The translations under genes were made by a program, and so were the position numbers. The notes under the pieces are model-generated. The model was not told where the DNA came from. It ran no database searches and saw only the letters and a program-made list of their open reading frames with translations. From G020354085 sp964629975 (GTDB lineage Bacteria > Pseudomonadota > Gammaproteobacteria > Acidiferrobacterales > Sulfurifustaceae), in contig CAZVUN010000103.1 of the NCBI GenBank assembly GCA_964629975.1, positions 1 through 10,878 on the forward strand: 10,878 nucleotides of DNA, read 5' to 3'. Position 1 is the first letter of the stretch, and every line of letters starts with the position of its first letter. Below, piece after piece: positions 1 to 5,492 of this stretch.

Positions 1-49
1 CCGCCTCCTAAGCGGCAGGTCGCCGGTTCAACTCCGGCCTGGGGCACCA
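1..49 (+). tRNA. tRNA-Arg (CCT anticodon), 3' part only
   Basis: The window opens inside the anticodon stem. Seen: the loop CTCCTAA at 5-11 gives anticodon CCT (arginine, AGG). The 3' anticodon strand GCGG follows, then a T arm with stem GCCGG/CCGGC (22-26 and 34-38) around loop TTCAACT, the acceptor strand CTGGGGC (39-45), discriminator A and an encoded CCA ending at 49. The D arm and 5' acceptor strand lie outside the window. The stop codon of the integrase gene begins at 57, so this tRNA 3' end is very probably the attachment site used by the element. The 5' half is not available for a full fold. Confidence 0.93.
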
Positions 50-57
50 AACTTTCA
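22..57. other. Probable integrase attachment site (att) at tRNA 3' end
   Basis: Tyrosine recombinases commonly recombine into the T arm and 3' end of tRNA genes and restore the tRNA. Here the T arm, acceptor strand and CCA of tRNA-Arg(CCT) are directly followed by the convergent integrase gene. The core is inferred, not measured. I looked for a second copy of the tRNA 3' end in the rest of the window and did not find one, so the opposite att site is probably outside. Confidence 0.6.
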
Positions 58-1143
58 ATCACTTACCGCTCCACCTGCGGCGGCTGTGGTCTCAGCGTGA
101 CCAGATCGTGACCGATCGGTCTCCAAACGAGCCACGGCCGCCCGCACGTTCTCCGGCGCGAGGTGCGCGTAACGCTCGGTCATCTTGATCGTGCTGTGAC
201 CGAGCAGGTCACGCACTTCGGTCAGCGGCACCCCGGCCGAGACCAGCCAGGCGGCGCAGGTGTGCCGCAGGTCGTGGATGCGGAAGTCCGCGATCCCCGC
301 CTTGCGGCAGGCCGTGCCGAAAGCCTTCTTCACGTCCTGAATCCGCTCACCGTCCGCGTGCGCGAACACCCACGGGCTGGCCGGGCAGTTCCCCGCCCGG
401 TACCTCAGCCGACTCAGAAACGCCTCCCGGGCCACCCGGTTGAGCGGCACGGACCGGCGCCGGCCGGTCTTGGTGTTGTGCGCCTCCAGGTGGAGCAGGT
501 TCGCCTGAAGGTCCACGCGCCGCCACTCGAGGCCGAGGATCTCGCCCTTGCGCATCCCGGTGTGCAGCGCCACGGTGATGAAGTCCGCAAGGTGCGGCGC
601 TCGCGGTGCGCTCTGCGCGGCGCGGATCAGCGCGGCCGCTTCCGCCCGCGTGATCCAGCGCACCCGCCCCGACGGTTCCGCGAGCCGCTGCCCCTGGGCC
701 GCGTTCGGGATGTCCCAGCCCCATTCCTTTCGCGCGTGGTTGATTGCCGCGCTCAGGAACCCGACTTCCTTGTTGATGGTGCTGGCGGCGAGCCCGGCCT
801 CGCGGCGTTGCCGGATGTAGGCGCGAACATCGAGCACGCGCAACCGCGTCACGTCCCTGCCCGAGAAGGCGCGGTACAGGGGCTTGACCGCGACCTTCAC
901 GCGCCGCTCGCCGGTGCGTCGCCTGCCCATGGTCTCCTTCATGAAGCGCAGCATCAGCTCGTCGAACGTGCGCGCCGGCTGCTCGTCCCAGTGTTGCTGC
1001 CGGAAGGCCTCGAGCTTCCATTTGGCCTCCAGCGCTTCCGCTTCCCTTCGGTCCGTAGTCCAAGTAGATCTCCTAACTCTCTTACCGCCCGGCCCGGTGT
1101 AACTGACCCACCAGACGGGGCTGTCTTTGCGACGGTATGGCAT
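55..1143 (-). CDS. int: Tyrosine recombinase / phage-type integrase
   Basis: This 362-aa site-specific recombinase should integrate and, with a directionality factor, excise the element at the adjacent tRNA-Arg gene. Seen: an N-terminal basic DNA-binding segment (about 1-50), a SAM-like core-binding domain (about 58-145) and a C-terminal catalytic domain (about 165-335). All catalytic residues are present: R198 in TGMRKGEI, K225 in NTKTGRRR, H290 and R293 in HDLRHT, H316 in LLGHSTIK and nucleophile Y325 in ERYAHL. Length is usual for phage integrases. The ATG at 1143 follows GGAGG with a 7-base spacer. Its 5' end overlaps the frame of the HTH gene by 190 bases, as small xis genes may overlap int. 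It ends five bases from the tRNA CCA. It appears intact and active. Confidence 0.96.
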   Translation of the reverse strand: MPYRRKDSPVWWVSYTGPGGKRVRRSTWTTDRREAEALEAKWKLEAFRQQHWDEQPARTFDELMLRFMKETMGRRRTGERRVKVAVKPLYRAFSGRDVTRLRVLDVRAYIRQRREAGLAASTINKEVGFLSAAINHARKEWGWDIPNAAQGQRLAEPSGRVRWITRAEAAALIRAAQSAPRAPHLADFITVALHTGMRKGEILGLEWRRVDLQANLLHLEAHNTKTGRRRSVPLNRVAREAFLSRLRYRAGNCPASPWVFAHADGERIQDVKKAFGTACRKAGIADFRIHDLRHTCAAWLVSAGVPLTEVRDLLGHSTIKMTERYAHLAPENVRAAVARLETDRSRSGHAETTAAAGGAVSD

Positions 1144-1370
1144 GCGTTAACCTCCTTTCCACGCACACCTGGCTCCGCGCACCGAGGATTATGCACAGGG
1201 CGCATGTTCTTCTCCAGCCAGTCGCGCACGGCGTGAGCCGGCACGCGCACGCAGCGCCCGACGCGCACGGCCGGGAAGTCGCCGCGCAGGATCAGGCGGC
1301 GCACGGTGCGCGTGCACACGTTGAGCTGGCGCGCGGTTTCCTCAAGGTCCCACAGCAGCGGCTCGTTCAT
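954..1370 (-). CDS. Excisionase-like helix-turn-helix protein with long C-terminal extension
   Basis: Residues 5-55 form a MerR/excisionase-type HTH (HTH_17-like): LEETARQLNVCTRTVRRLI is the HTH, followed by a wing with RVGRCVRVPAHAVRDWLE. Such proteins just upstream of an integrase usually act as recombination directionality factors or as small regulators. Start choice: the ATG at 1370 has GGAG about 9 bases upstream and begins right before the HTH; a longer frame to 1406 adds only basic residues. It overlaps the end of the preceding 68-aa gene by 29 bases. The frame does not stop after the HTH but runs 138 aa, 190 bases into int. The low-complexity R/S/G-rich tail may be a by-product of GC-rich DNA. 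The 68-aa gene, this gene and int form one transcription unit. Confidence 0.8.
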   Translation of the reverse strand: MNEPLLWDLEETARQLNVCTRTVRRLILRGDFPAVRVGRCVRVPAHAVRDWLEKNMRPVHNPRCAEPGVRGKEVNACHTVAKTAPSGGSVTPGRAVRELGDLLGLRTEGKRKRWRPNGSSRPSGSNTGTSSRRARSTS

Positions 1371-1548
1371 GGCCTTGCTCCGCCGCGACGCGCCGGAGCG
1401 TCGCAAGCACCGCGTGCATGCAGGCGATCTCGTGTTCGGCGGTTTTCTCCATCATGCGACGCTGTTCAACCCAGCGCGGGTAGACACGCTCGCGCATCCT
1501 GATCTCGCGCTCGACGCTCGCGATCTGTTCAGCGAGGCTCACGCTCAT
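1342..1548 (-). CDS. Small conserved-looking phage protein (68 aa), helical
   Basis: A 68-aa protein starting MSVSLAEQIASVEREIRMRE and ending ERAAAVGP. It is charged, and predicted almost wholly helical, probably a short coiled coil (heptad-like A/I/V/M spacing through residues 5-50), with the motif RVYPRWVE at 21-28. I recall similar small proteins with a VYPRWV motif in recombination regions of proteobacterial prophages, but no function is known to me. Its ATG overlaps the stop of the exonuclease gene as ATGA, implying translational coupling, and its 3' end overlaps the HTH gene by 29 bases. Its placement between exonuclease and excisionase suggests an accessory recombination role; that is inference. 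Confidence 0.75.
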   Translation of the reverse strand: MSVSLAEQIASVEREIRMRERVYPRWVEQRRMMEKTAEHEIACMHAVLATLRRVAAEQGHERAAAVGP

Positions 1549-2282
1549 CGCCCGCCTCTCGCGCCGAGGGCAGCCGGCGCTTCCTCCGCGTCGCGCGGCA
1601 GCTCGAAAGTGAGCCGGCGGTGCAGCCGCCGCACGCGCTCGACGTCGGCGCGGCAGTATTCGGCCACGTCGTCCAAGCGGCCGGCCTGCATCAGGTCCCA
1701 CACGCGCGAGCCGTCCATGTCCTCCTCGCCGATCTCGGCTCCCTTGGCCGGAAGCCCCAGCGCCGCGCACAACCGCGCGAGGCTCACGCGCCCGCCCCAC
1801 CCCGCCCAGGCGGTCATGGTGTCGAACACAAAATCCGAGCCAGGGCGCGCGTCGTGCGGCAGCGCGAACGGCGGGCGCACGCCGAGCACCACGGCCCGCT
1901 GGTAGAGGAAGCGCAGGTCGAAGTCGCGCACGTTGTGACCGACCCAGCGCGGGATGCGCCCGTGGCTCGCCTCGATCGCGCGGCGCACGGCGGCGAAGAA
2001 CTCGCCGAGCAGCCAGGCCTCGGGCGAGGACAGCGTGCGCGTCAGCGTCTGCGCCGGCGCGTCGTCCACCGCCCAGCCGATGCAGACGATCTCGCCGCGG
2101 TCGCCCGCGAAGGCGGTCTTGCGCCACGCTTCCTCGACGAGTCCCGGCTTGGTCTCTGCCTCCCACCTGGCGATGGTCTCGGACTTGGAGTAGTTCGCCG
2201 GCGGCGCGATCGAGCGCGCGATCTCGTCTTTCAGTCCCGGCGCCTGGCCGGGGATGGTCTCGATGTCGAGATAGATGTGCAT
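1545..2282 (-). CDS. DEDDy-type 3'-5' exonuclease (DnaQ-like / PolB-exonuclease-like)
   Basis: A 245-aa member of the DnaQ-like 3'-5' exonuclease fold, closest in appearance to the PolB-like exonuclease family found in phages. Seen: Exo I YLDIETIPG with D6 and E8; Exo II GHNVRDFDLRFL with D120 and D122; Exo III EYCRADVERV with Y209 and D213, giving the DEDDy pattern. It should degrade single strands or 3' ends using two metal ions, plausibly making or trimming ends for the annealing-type protein encoded upstream. Start: ATG at 2282 has AAGGAGG four bases away and begins directly at the first beta strand; the frame-open extension to 2309 lacks such a site. It follows the SSB-like gene after 23 bases and overlaps the next gene as ATGA. 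Confidence 0.9.
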   Translation of the reverse strand: MHIYLDIETIPGQAPGLKDEIARSIAPPANYSKSETIARWEAETKPGLVEEAWRKTAFAGDRGEIVCIGWAVDDAPAQTLTRTLSSPEAWLLGEFFAAVRRAIEASHGRIPRWVGHNVRDFDLRFLYQRAVVLGVRPPFALPHDARPGSDFVFDTMTAWAGWGGRVSLARLCAALGLPAKGAEIGEEDMDGSRVWDLMQAGRLDDVAEYCRADVERVRRLHRRLTFELPRDAEEAPAALGARGGR

Positions 2283-2305
2283 GCTGCCTCCTTGCGCGGG
2301 TCTGC

Positions 2306-2629
2306 TCAAAACGGAATGTCGTCGTCGAAGTCAGGCTGTGCCGGTGCTGCCCGGCCGCTCGCGCGGCGGTAGTCATCGGGACTCGTCGCGCGCCGCGGTT
2401 GCGCCTCGGCATCCTCGGCCGCTGTTCCCGACGCGGCTCTACCTCCTCCATCCCTGGAGTCGTCTTTCGGATAGACGTTGAACCAGCCGTTCCACTCGCC
2501 GGCGGGAATGCTGTCGAGGTGGATGCTGATCTTGTCGCCGTCCACGATCAGCGCGCCGTGGCGGTCCCAGAACGTCTTGCCGTCCTTGCCCTCGCGCGGA
2601 CGGACGATGTTGTAGATACGCTTGCTCAT
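2306..2629 (-). CDS. SSB-like small protein with acidic SSB-type C-terminal tip
   Basis: A 107-aa protein. The first 55 residues (MSKRIYNIVRPREGKDGKTF onward) suggest a compact beta-rich fold, with hydrophobic alternation in GALIVDGDKISIHLDSI and GWFNVYP. Residues 56-95 are a low-complexity linker rich in A, R, D and E. The protein ends in DFDDDIPF. That ending is almost identical to the C-terminal tip by which bacterial SSB recruits exonuclease I, RecO, PriA and others. I infer an OB-like single-strand binding protein or an SSB mimic that docks SSB partners. I do not see a clear full OB-fold signature, and the domain is shorter than canonical SSB (about 110 residues before the linker). Its ATG overlaps the preceding stop as ATGA. 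The neighbouring exonuclease and annealing-type protein fit. Confidence 0.75.
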   Translation of the reverse strand: MSKRIYNIVRPREGKDGKTFWDRHGALIVDGDKISIHLDSIPAGEWNGWFNVYPKDDSRDGGGRAASGTAAEDAEAQPRRATSPDDYRRASGRAAPAQPDFDDDIPF

Positions 2630-2919
2630 GGCAGCACCTCCAGGTGTCGATGATGGGATCGAATCGAGGGCCGCAGGCCATGGATGGCCTGCTTGCGGCT
2701 TTGGAACTCGTTGGCATCAAACCAGTCCTCAAGCGGCTTGTGCCGCTCGGGCAGGTCCCAGCGGATGACGAGCGCGAGCCGCCCGCCCTCCGTGTAGCTG
2801 TTGTCGGCGCGCACCACGCGCCCGGTCGTGCCGGCGGGCACGCCCGACCACGCGATGCGCGTCTTGATGCGCCGGCCGACGAGCTTCGCCGCCTGCGCGT
2901 AGTCGAAGTAGCGGCTCAT
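2626..2919 (-). CDS. Hypothetical phage protein (97 aa), C-terminus altered by inserted repeat
   Basis: It begins MSRYFDYAQAAKLVGRRIKT. Residues 13-60 look like a small beta-barrel (SH3/KOW-like alternation with GRRIKTRIAWSGVPAGTTGR and LALVIRWDLP), then EDWFDANEF. I recall similar small phage proteins with a VPAGTTG segment, function unknown. From residue 72 on the sequence (RKQAIHGLRPSIRSHH) is encoded by a hairpin repeat of the family also present at five other places in or near genes here, so the original C-terminus was probably replaced or extended. Start: ATG at 2919, overlapping the preceding stop as ATGA; a longer in-frame start at 3051 lies inside the upstream gene. The stop overlaps the SSB-like gene's ATG. 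It is part of the recombination operon. Confidence 0.75.
   Translation of the reverse strand: MSRYFDYAQAAKLVGRRIKTRIAWSGVPAGTTGRVVRADNSYTEGGRLALVIRWDLPERHKPLEDWFDANEFQSRKQAIHGLRPSIRSHHRHLEVLP
2652..2704 (-). repeat. Hairpin repeat R1, inside the 97-aa gene
   Basis: About 53 bases matching the R family: a GATGGGATCGA segment, GAGGGCC, then stem GCAGGCCA (2673-2680), loop TGGA and stem TGGCCTGC (2685-2692), then TTGCGG. The stem is a perfect 8-bp pairing whose sequence differs from R2 and R3 on both arms. It is translated as RKQAIHGLRPSIRSHH, one frame away from R2 and R3. Confidence 0.75.
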
Positions 2920-3146
2920 GGCACCTCCTCCAGCGTGAGGAACCCGCCCATCTCCACCAGCCGCCCGTGCGCCGTGCGCCAGACGTAGGTGGTGAGCCCG
3001 TCGGTCTCCCCGACCTCGGGCATGCCGAGGTCGGCGGCGTCGAAGCCGCACTCGGCCGCGTCGATGCGGAATTGCAGGTTGGACGAAAACGGCGAGGCGT
3101 TGCGCCGCTTGATGAACTCCAGAAGCTGCTCGCGGGTCGGGCTCAT
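2916..3146 (-). CDS. Hypothetical protein (76 aa) in recombination operon
   Basis: A 76-aa acidic/amphipathic protein starting MSPTREQLLEFIKRRNASPF and ending TLEEVP. It has an N-terminal helix (4-15), then a mixed region with FRIDAAECGFDAADLG and a C-terminal hairpin-like segment TTYVWRTAHGRLVEMGGFLT. I do not recognise the family. Support for reality comes from exact ATGA overlaps at both ends (with the 311-aa gene before it and the 97-aa gene after it) and coding-like composition. The in-frame extension to 3260 is rejected because it lies inside the upstream gene. Co-translation with recombination genes suggests an accessory part in that module. Confidence 0.7.
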   Translation of the reverse strand: MSPTREQLLEFIKRRNASPFSSNLQFRIDAAECGFDAADLGMPEVGETDGLTTYVWRTAHGRLVEMGGFLTLEEVP

Positions 3147-4078
3147 GGCGTGGCCTCCGTAGGTTGCGCGGCCCACTCTTCGAGCTTCTTCCCCAGCCGC
3201 TCGAACTGCGTCACGGTCAGGTCGCGGAACTGTTCGACTTTCCAGGCGCGCCTGATCCAAGATGCGACGCGGGCCCGGTCGAGGCCGAGCTCACCGATGC
3301 GGGCGTCGAGCACGCGCTGTTGTTCTTCGGTGATTGGATCGAACCGAGGGCCGCGCGCCAGGGATGGCGCGTTTGCGGTTTCGCTGATGGGTTGCGGCGC
3401 CTCCGCTCCCGCGCCGCCCGTCTCGCCTGCCAGTGAATCGCCTTCCTTGTGTCCGGCTTGCGCAGCCAGGTTCTCGCCATGGGTCATGTCCTCCAGGTCT
3501 TGCGTGAACACCTCCGAGAGTCCGGCCATGCGCAACGTCGCGTCGATGTGCGCCGACTTCTCGGCCATCTTGAGCGCCTTGTTGATGTCGCCGTAGTCCT
3601 GCTTGAGCGAGCGCGCGCCGACGCCGTCGGCGATCACGCGGCCGGCGGCATCGGTCAGCTCGCAGCGGATGATCACGTGATGCAGCTCGACGCCATGCAG
3701 CGCGGCCTGCTCGTAGTCGTGCAGCGTGGGGAAGTGAACCGAGACGCCGAGCATGCCGCAGATCTTCTCGGCGCCCGGTTTGAACAGGCTCGGTTTGCTG
3801 AAGTGCGCGGGGTTCGTGCAGTGCCTGCCGGCCCGGCACTTGTCCTTACCCGCGACGTGAATGCGCCCGTAATCCACGCCCTCGACCAGCGCCGCGCGAA
3901 TCCACTCCATGAGCGTGGCGCGGTTCTCGCGGCGCCGGTCGAGGCCCGCGCGGAACACCTCGGCGGGCAGATCGAGCGGCGAGGCAGACACGGGATGCGG
4001 TGCAATTGCCCGCACCTCTGCACCCTGTCCCACTGGTGGGGGCGTAGTCTCGGGATGTTCAAGCGCTGGTTTCTGCAT
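3143..4078 (-). CDS. Phage recombination-type protein (putative single-strand annealing protein)
   Basis: A 311-aa protein. Residues 90-200 carry a pattern I recognise from a widespread phage family: KPSLFKPGAEKICGMLGV (95-112), a beta-sheet core with HHVIIRCELTDAAGRVIADG, then INKALKMAEKSAHIDATLR (165-183) and FTQDLEDM (191-198). In other phages the family sits with exonucleases and SSBs, and I take it to be a Rad52/ERF-like annealing or ssDNA-binding protein; this assignment is family memory plus context. Residues 233-249 (ETANAPSLARGPRFDPI) are encoded by an inserted 51-bp hairpin repeat lying in the linker before a C-terminal helical domain (250-302). Start: ATG at 4078 with AGGAGAG upstream, inside the end of the 77-aa gene (20-base overlap). 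The stop overlaps the next ATG. Confidence 0.7.
   Translation of the reverse strand: MQKPALEHPETTPPPVGQGAEVRAIAPHPVSASPLDLPAEVFRAGLDRRRENRATLMEWIRAALVEGVDYGRIHVAGKDKCRAGRHCTNPAHFSKPSLFKPGAEKICGMLGVSVHFPTLHDYEQAALHGVELHHVIIRCELTDAAGRVIADGVGARSLKQDYGDINKALKMAEKSAHIDATLRMAGLSEVFTQDLEDMTHGENLAAQAGHKEGDSLAGETGGAGAEAPQPISETANAPSLARGPRFDPITEEQQRVLDARIGELGLDRARVASWIRRAWKVEQFRDLTVTQFERLGKKLEEWAAQPTEATP
3332..3382 (-). repeat. Hairpin repeat R2, inside the 311-aa gene
   Basis: GATTGGATCGAACCGAGGGC, then stem CGCGCCA (3354-3360), loop GGGA, stem TGGCGCG (3365-3371) and TTTGCGGTTTC. It is translated on the minus strand as ETANAPSLARGPRFDPI and adds about 17 residues to an interdomain linker without shifting the frame (51 bases). 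Confidence 0.8.
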
Positions 4079-4292
4079 GGCGGCTCTCCTGTTGCAGGGT
4101 TAGGATGTCGCGCTCGGCCTCGTTCAATGCCGCGTGCGCTTCGGTAAGTTCCTCGTCGCGATAACGGCGCGTGAGCGGAATGCCGCGCTTCACGCAATAC
4201 GCCTCATTGAGGCGGTGGATGGTGTCGCCGATGGGATCGAGGCGATGGCCGCGCGCTAGGGATGGCGCGTTTGCGGTTTCGAGCAGCTCCAT
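4059..4292 (-). CDS. Hypothetical protein (77 aa) with repeat-encoded N-terminus
   Basis: The 77-aa product starts MELLETANAPSLARGHRLDP. Residues 5-21 come from the same hairpin repeat that lies inside the 311-aa gene and are read in the same frame. The remainder is a predicted helical, charged protein (TIHRLNEAYCVKRGIP, then DEELTEAHAALNEAERDILT, likely coiled coil). I do not recognise the family. The ATG at 4290-4292 has a strong AAGGAGGA site a few bases upstream, so the repeat appears to have entered just after the start codon and to be translated. The gene follows the Cys-rich gene by 16 bases and overlaps the 311-aa gene by 20. It may have been longer before the repeat arrived. Confidence 0.65.
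   Translation of the reverse strand: MELLETANAPSLARGHRLDPIGDTIHRLNEAYCVKRGIPLTRRYRDEELTEAHAALNEAERDILTLQQESRHAETSA
4230..4280 (-). repeat. Hairpin repeat R3, at the start of the 77-aa gene
   Basis: A 51-base copy closely matching R2; the stem CGCGCTA/TGGCGCG has one G-T wobble. It is translated as ETANAPSLARGHRLDPI, the same frame as R2, beginning four codons after the ATG. Confidence 0.8.
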
Positions 4293-4308
4293 GTCTCCTC
4301 CTTGGTGG

Positions 4309-4596
4309 TCAGCGGATCAGTCGTTGGCCGCTCTTGCGCATCCCTGCGCCCGCGGCACTCGTGCGTCCTGCACGTCGCACAGCGGGACAGTCGGCGTACT
4401 CGCGCACCTCGCACTCGTGCAGGTGTTCGGTTGCGTAGCCCTCGCCGTAGGGATGGCGTTCCGTGAAACGCCGCGAGTAAGAGCAGTCCAGGCAGTCGAA
4501 GCCGTCCTCGTAAGCGCGCTCCCACAAGGCGCGGGCATCGCACCGGCCCGAAAGCGGCCGATGCGGGAACGAATACGCGGCGCACTCGCAGTTCAT
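4309..4596 (-). CDS. Cys-rich small protein (95 aa), probable zinc binder
   Basis: The 95-aa protein starts MNCECAAYSFPHRPLSGRCD. Cysteines at 3, 5, 19, 35, 38, 62 and 70, with histidines at 12 and 60, form CxC, a C-terminal GRC and a CLDC knuckle, consistent with one or two zinc sites. I have seen the N-terminal CxC...FPHR..SGRC pattern in small proteins of proteobacterial phages and islands; no function is known to me. The last 25 residues are basic and low-complexity. Start: ATG at 4596 overlaps the preceding stop as ATGA and lies right after an 11-bp-stem inverted repeat that contains the only Shine-Dalgarno-like GAAGG, so initiation probably depends on ribosomes finishing the 67-aa gene. 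Confidence 0.7.
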   Translation of the reverse strand: MNCECAAYSFPHRPLSGRCDARALWERAYEDGFDCLDCSYSRRFTERHPYGEGYATEHLHECEVREYADCPAVRRAGRTSAAGAGMRKSGQRLIR

Positions 4597-4796
4597 GACG
4601 AAACAACCTTCGATATGTTGTTTCGTCCTATCTGTGGGCGCGCGAGAGCCACGCATTCGTACTGCTCGCGCTCCTCGCACTGTTGTTGCTGCTGCCAACG
4701 CCAAAGCTCCTCTTCCTCTTGCTGCTCCCGCGTGTCCTCGGCGCCTTCCGGATTCAGGATGCCGTGCATGATGTAAGCCGCGTCGTGTATGTTCAT
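4593..4796 (-). CDS. First operon gene: 67-aa E/Q-rich small protein
   Basis: A 67-aa acidic protein starting MNIHDAAYIMHGILNPEGAE, with a poly-Glu run (EEEE, 27-30), LWRW and a poly-Gln run (35-39), likely one helix or coiled coil. The family is unknown to me. It is the first gene after the promoter at 4833-4861. The ATG at 4796 has AAGGAG nine bases upstream. A much longer in-frame extension upstream to 5498 is rejected: it would read through the SLOG gene in another frame and through the promoter. The last ten codons (GRNNISKVVSS) are encoded by a 31-bp palindrome. The stop overlaps the next ATG as ATGA. A role as regulator or leader peptide is possible but unproven. Confidence 0.7.
   Translation of the reverse strand: MNIHDAAYIMHGILNPEGAEDTREQQEEEELWRWQQQQQCEEREQYECVALARPQIGRNNISKVVSS
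4597..4627. promoter_or_regulatory. Perfect 11-bp inverted repeat at an ATGA gene junction
   Basis: GACGAAACAAC (4597-4607) and GTTGTTTCGTC (4617-4627) pair perfectly around nine bases. It ends one base before the ATG of the Cys-rich gene. In mRNA it would be an 11-bp hairpin with GAAGG at the loop/3' arm edge. It could be an operator, because half of it recurs at the promoter, or an RNA hairpin controlling translational coupling, or both. Confidence 0.6.
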
Positions 4797-4811
4797 AAAC
4801 TGGTTCTCCTT

Positions 4812-4857
4812 GCGATATGTTGTTACGACATTATTGTATGCGTTTTCGTCATATCGC
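4812..4857. promoter_or_regulatory. Inverted-repeat operator over the operon promoter
   Basis: GCGATATG (4812-4819) and CATATCGC (4850-4857) are perfect 8-bp inverted arms 30 bases apart; one overlaps the -35 and the other lies just after the expected start site. CGATATGTTGTTACGAC (4813-4829) matches CGATATGTTGTTTCGTC at 4611-4627 in 15 of 17 positions, so two sites for one regulator flank the 67-aa gene. No obvious CI-like repressor gene is in the window. Confidence 0.5.
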
Positions 4858-4861
4858 TCAA
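4833..4861 (-). promoter_or_regulatory. Sigma70-like promoter of the recombination/integration operon
   Basis: On the minus strand TTGAGC (4861-4856) and TACAAT (4838-4833) are separated by exactly 17 bases. Transcription would start near 4826, about 30 bases before the ATG of the 67-aa gene, leaving room for the AAGGAG site. This is the only good promoter match seen for the 11-gene run to 55. Confidence 0.65.
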
Positions 4862-4896
4862 GCGAAATCAACAACCGCTCGTCTGAAAGTTTTGTC

Positions 4897-5469
4897 TTAC
4901 AACAGCGCACGCTGACTCGCGACCCACCGCCACGCACCGGAGAACACGCCGCACGCATTCGCGCGCACCCAGCGCCCGACACCAAGCGACGGAAGCAACG
5001 AGGCAGAGAAACCCAGCGGCAGGACCACCACCGGCAAGCCGCGCGCCACCGCGAGCTCGGCCGCGAGCCACGATCCCCGCGACTCGGGCGAAGAAGGAAA
5101 CAGCAAGAGCCCGGACGACGCCGACGACACCACCGCGCGCGTGCGCCGCGCGAGCCGCGCGACGAGCGGCACCGAAGGCCCACCGCCCGCCCACCACGCG
5201 ACCGCACCGCCCGCCACCGCGAACGCGAGCACCGGCGCGACCGCGGACGCAGGACCCGCGCCCTCACCCGCCGGCCCGAACGCGCACAGCACCCGCGCGC
5301 GCGAGACCGGCACAGCGGAGAACGCCGCCGCATCCGCGCCCCGGCAGCAACCGACCGCGAGCGAACAACCGGAGCCCGCGAGAACCCGCGCCGCCTCCGC
5401 GACCGCCGCCGCACCGCCCGCCGGTAACGAACGCGAACCCGCCACCGCCACCACACCATTGCGAAACAT
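4897..5469 (-). CDS. SLOG/DprA-like Rossmann-fold protein
   Basis: A 190-aa protein starting MFRNGVVAVAGSRSLPAGGA. Seen: an N-terminal strand plus glycine loop VAVAGSRSLP (7-16), a second element GCSLAVGCCRGADAAA (34-49) and later GLLLFPSSPESRGSWLAAELA, then LPVVVLPLGF. This GSR / GxxxGAD / SxGS order is typical of the SLOG superfamily (DprA, LOG, TIR-associated nucleotide-sensing relatives), which bind nucleotides or nucleic acid. Similar stand-alone proteins occur on mobile elements with unknown roles; DNA processing or nucleotide-signal sensing in defence are the main options. ATG at 5469 has GGAGG seven bases upstream. It lies 36 bases before the -35 region of the recombination operon, on the same strand. 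Composition is extremely GC- and Ala-rich. Confidence 0.75.
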   Translation of the reverse strand: MFRNGVVAVAGSRSLPAGGAAAVAEAARVLAGSGCSLAVGCCRGADAAAFSAVPVSRARVLCAFGPAGEGAGPASAVAPVLAFAVAGGAVAWWAGGGPSVPLVARLARRTRAVVSSASSGLLLFPSSPESRGSWLAAELAVARGLPVVVLPLGFSASLLPSLGVGRWVRANACGVFSGAWRWVASQRALL

Positions 5470-5492
5470 GCCCCACCTCCAGGTAAAGAGAG

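Noticed and set aside
163..1236. Long plus-strand open frame opposite the integrase
   Set aside because: It is the shadow of int: Arg/Pro/Ala-rich, no domain, while the minus strand shows all catalytic recombinase residues.
1549..2451. Long minus-strand frame upstream of the 68-aa gene, in frame with it
   Set aside because: It overlaps the exonuclease in another frame and is extremely Arg-rich. Only the last 68 codons have protein character and an ATGA-coupled start.
4923..5427. Plus-strand Arg/Pro-rich frame opposite the SLOG gene
   Set aside because: Low-complexity shadow; the minus strand has a good ribosome site and SLOG motifs.
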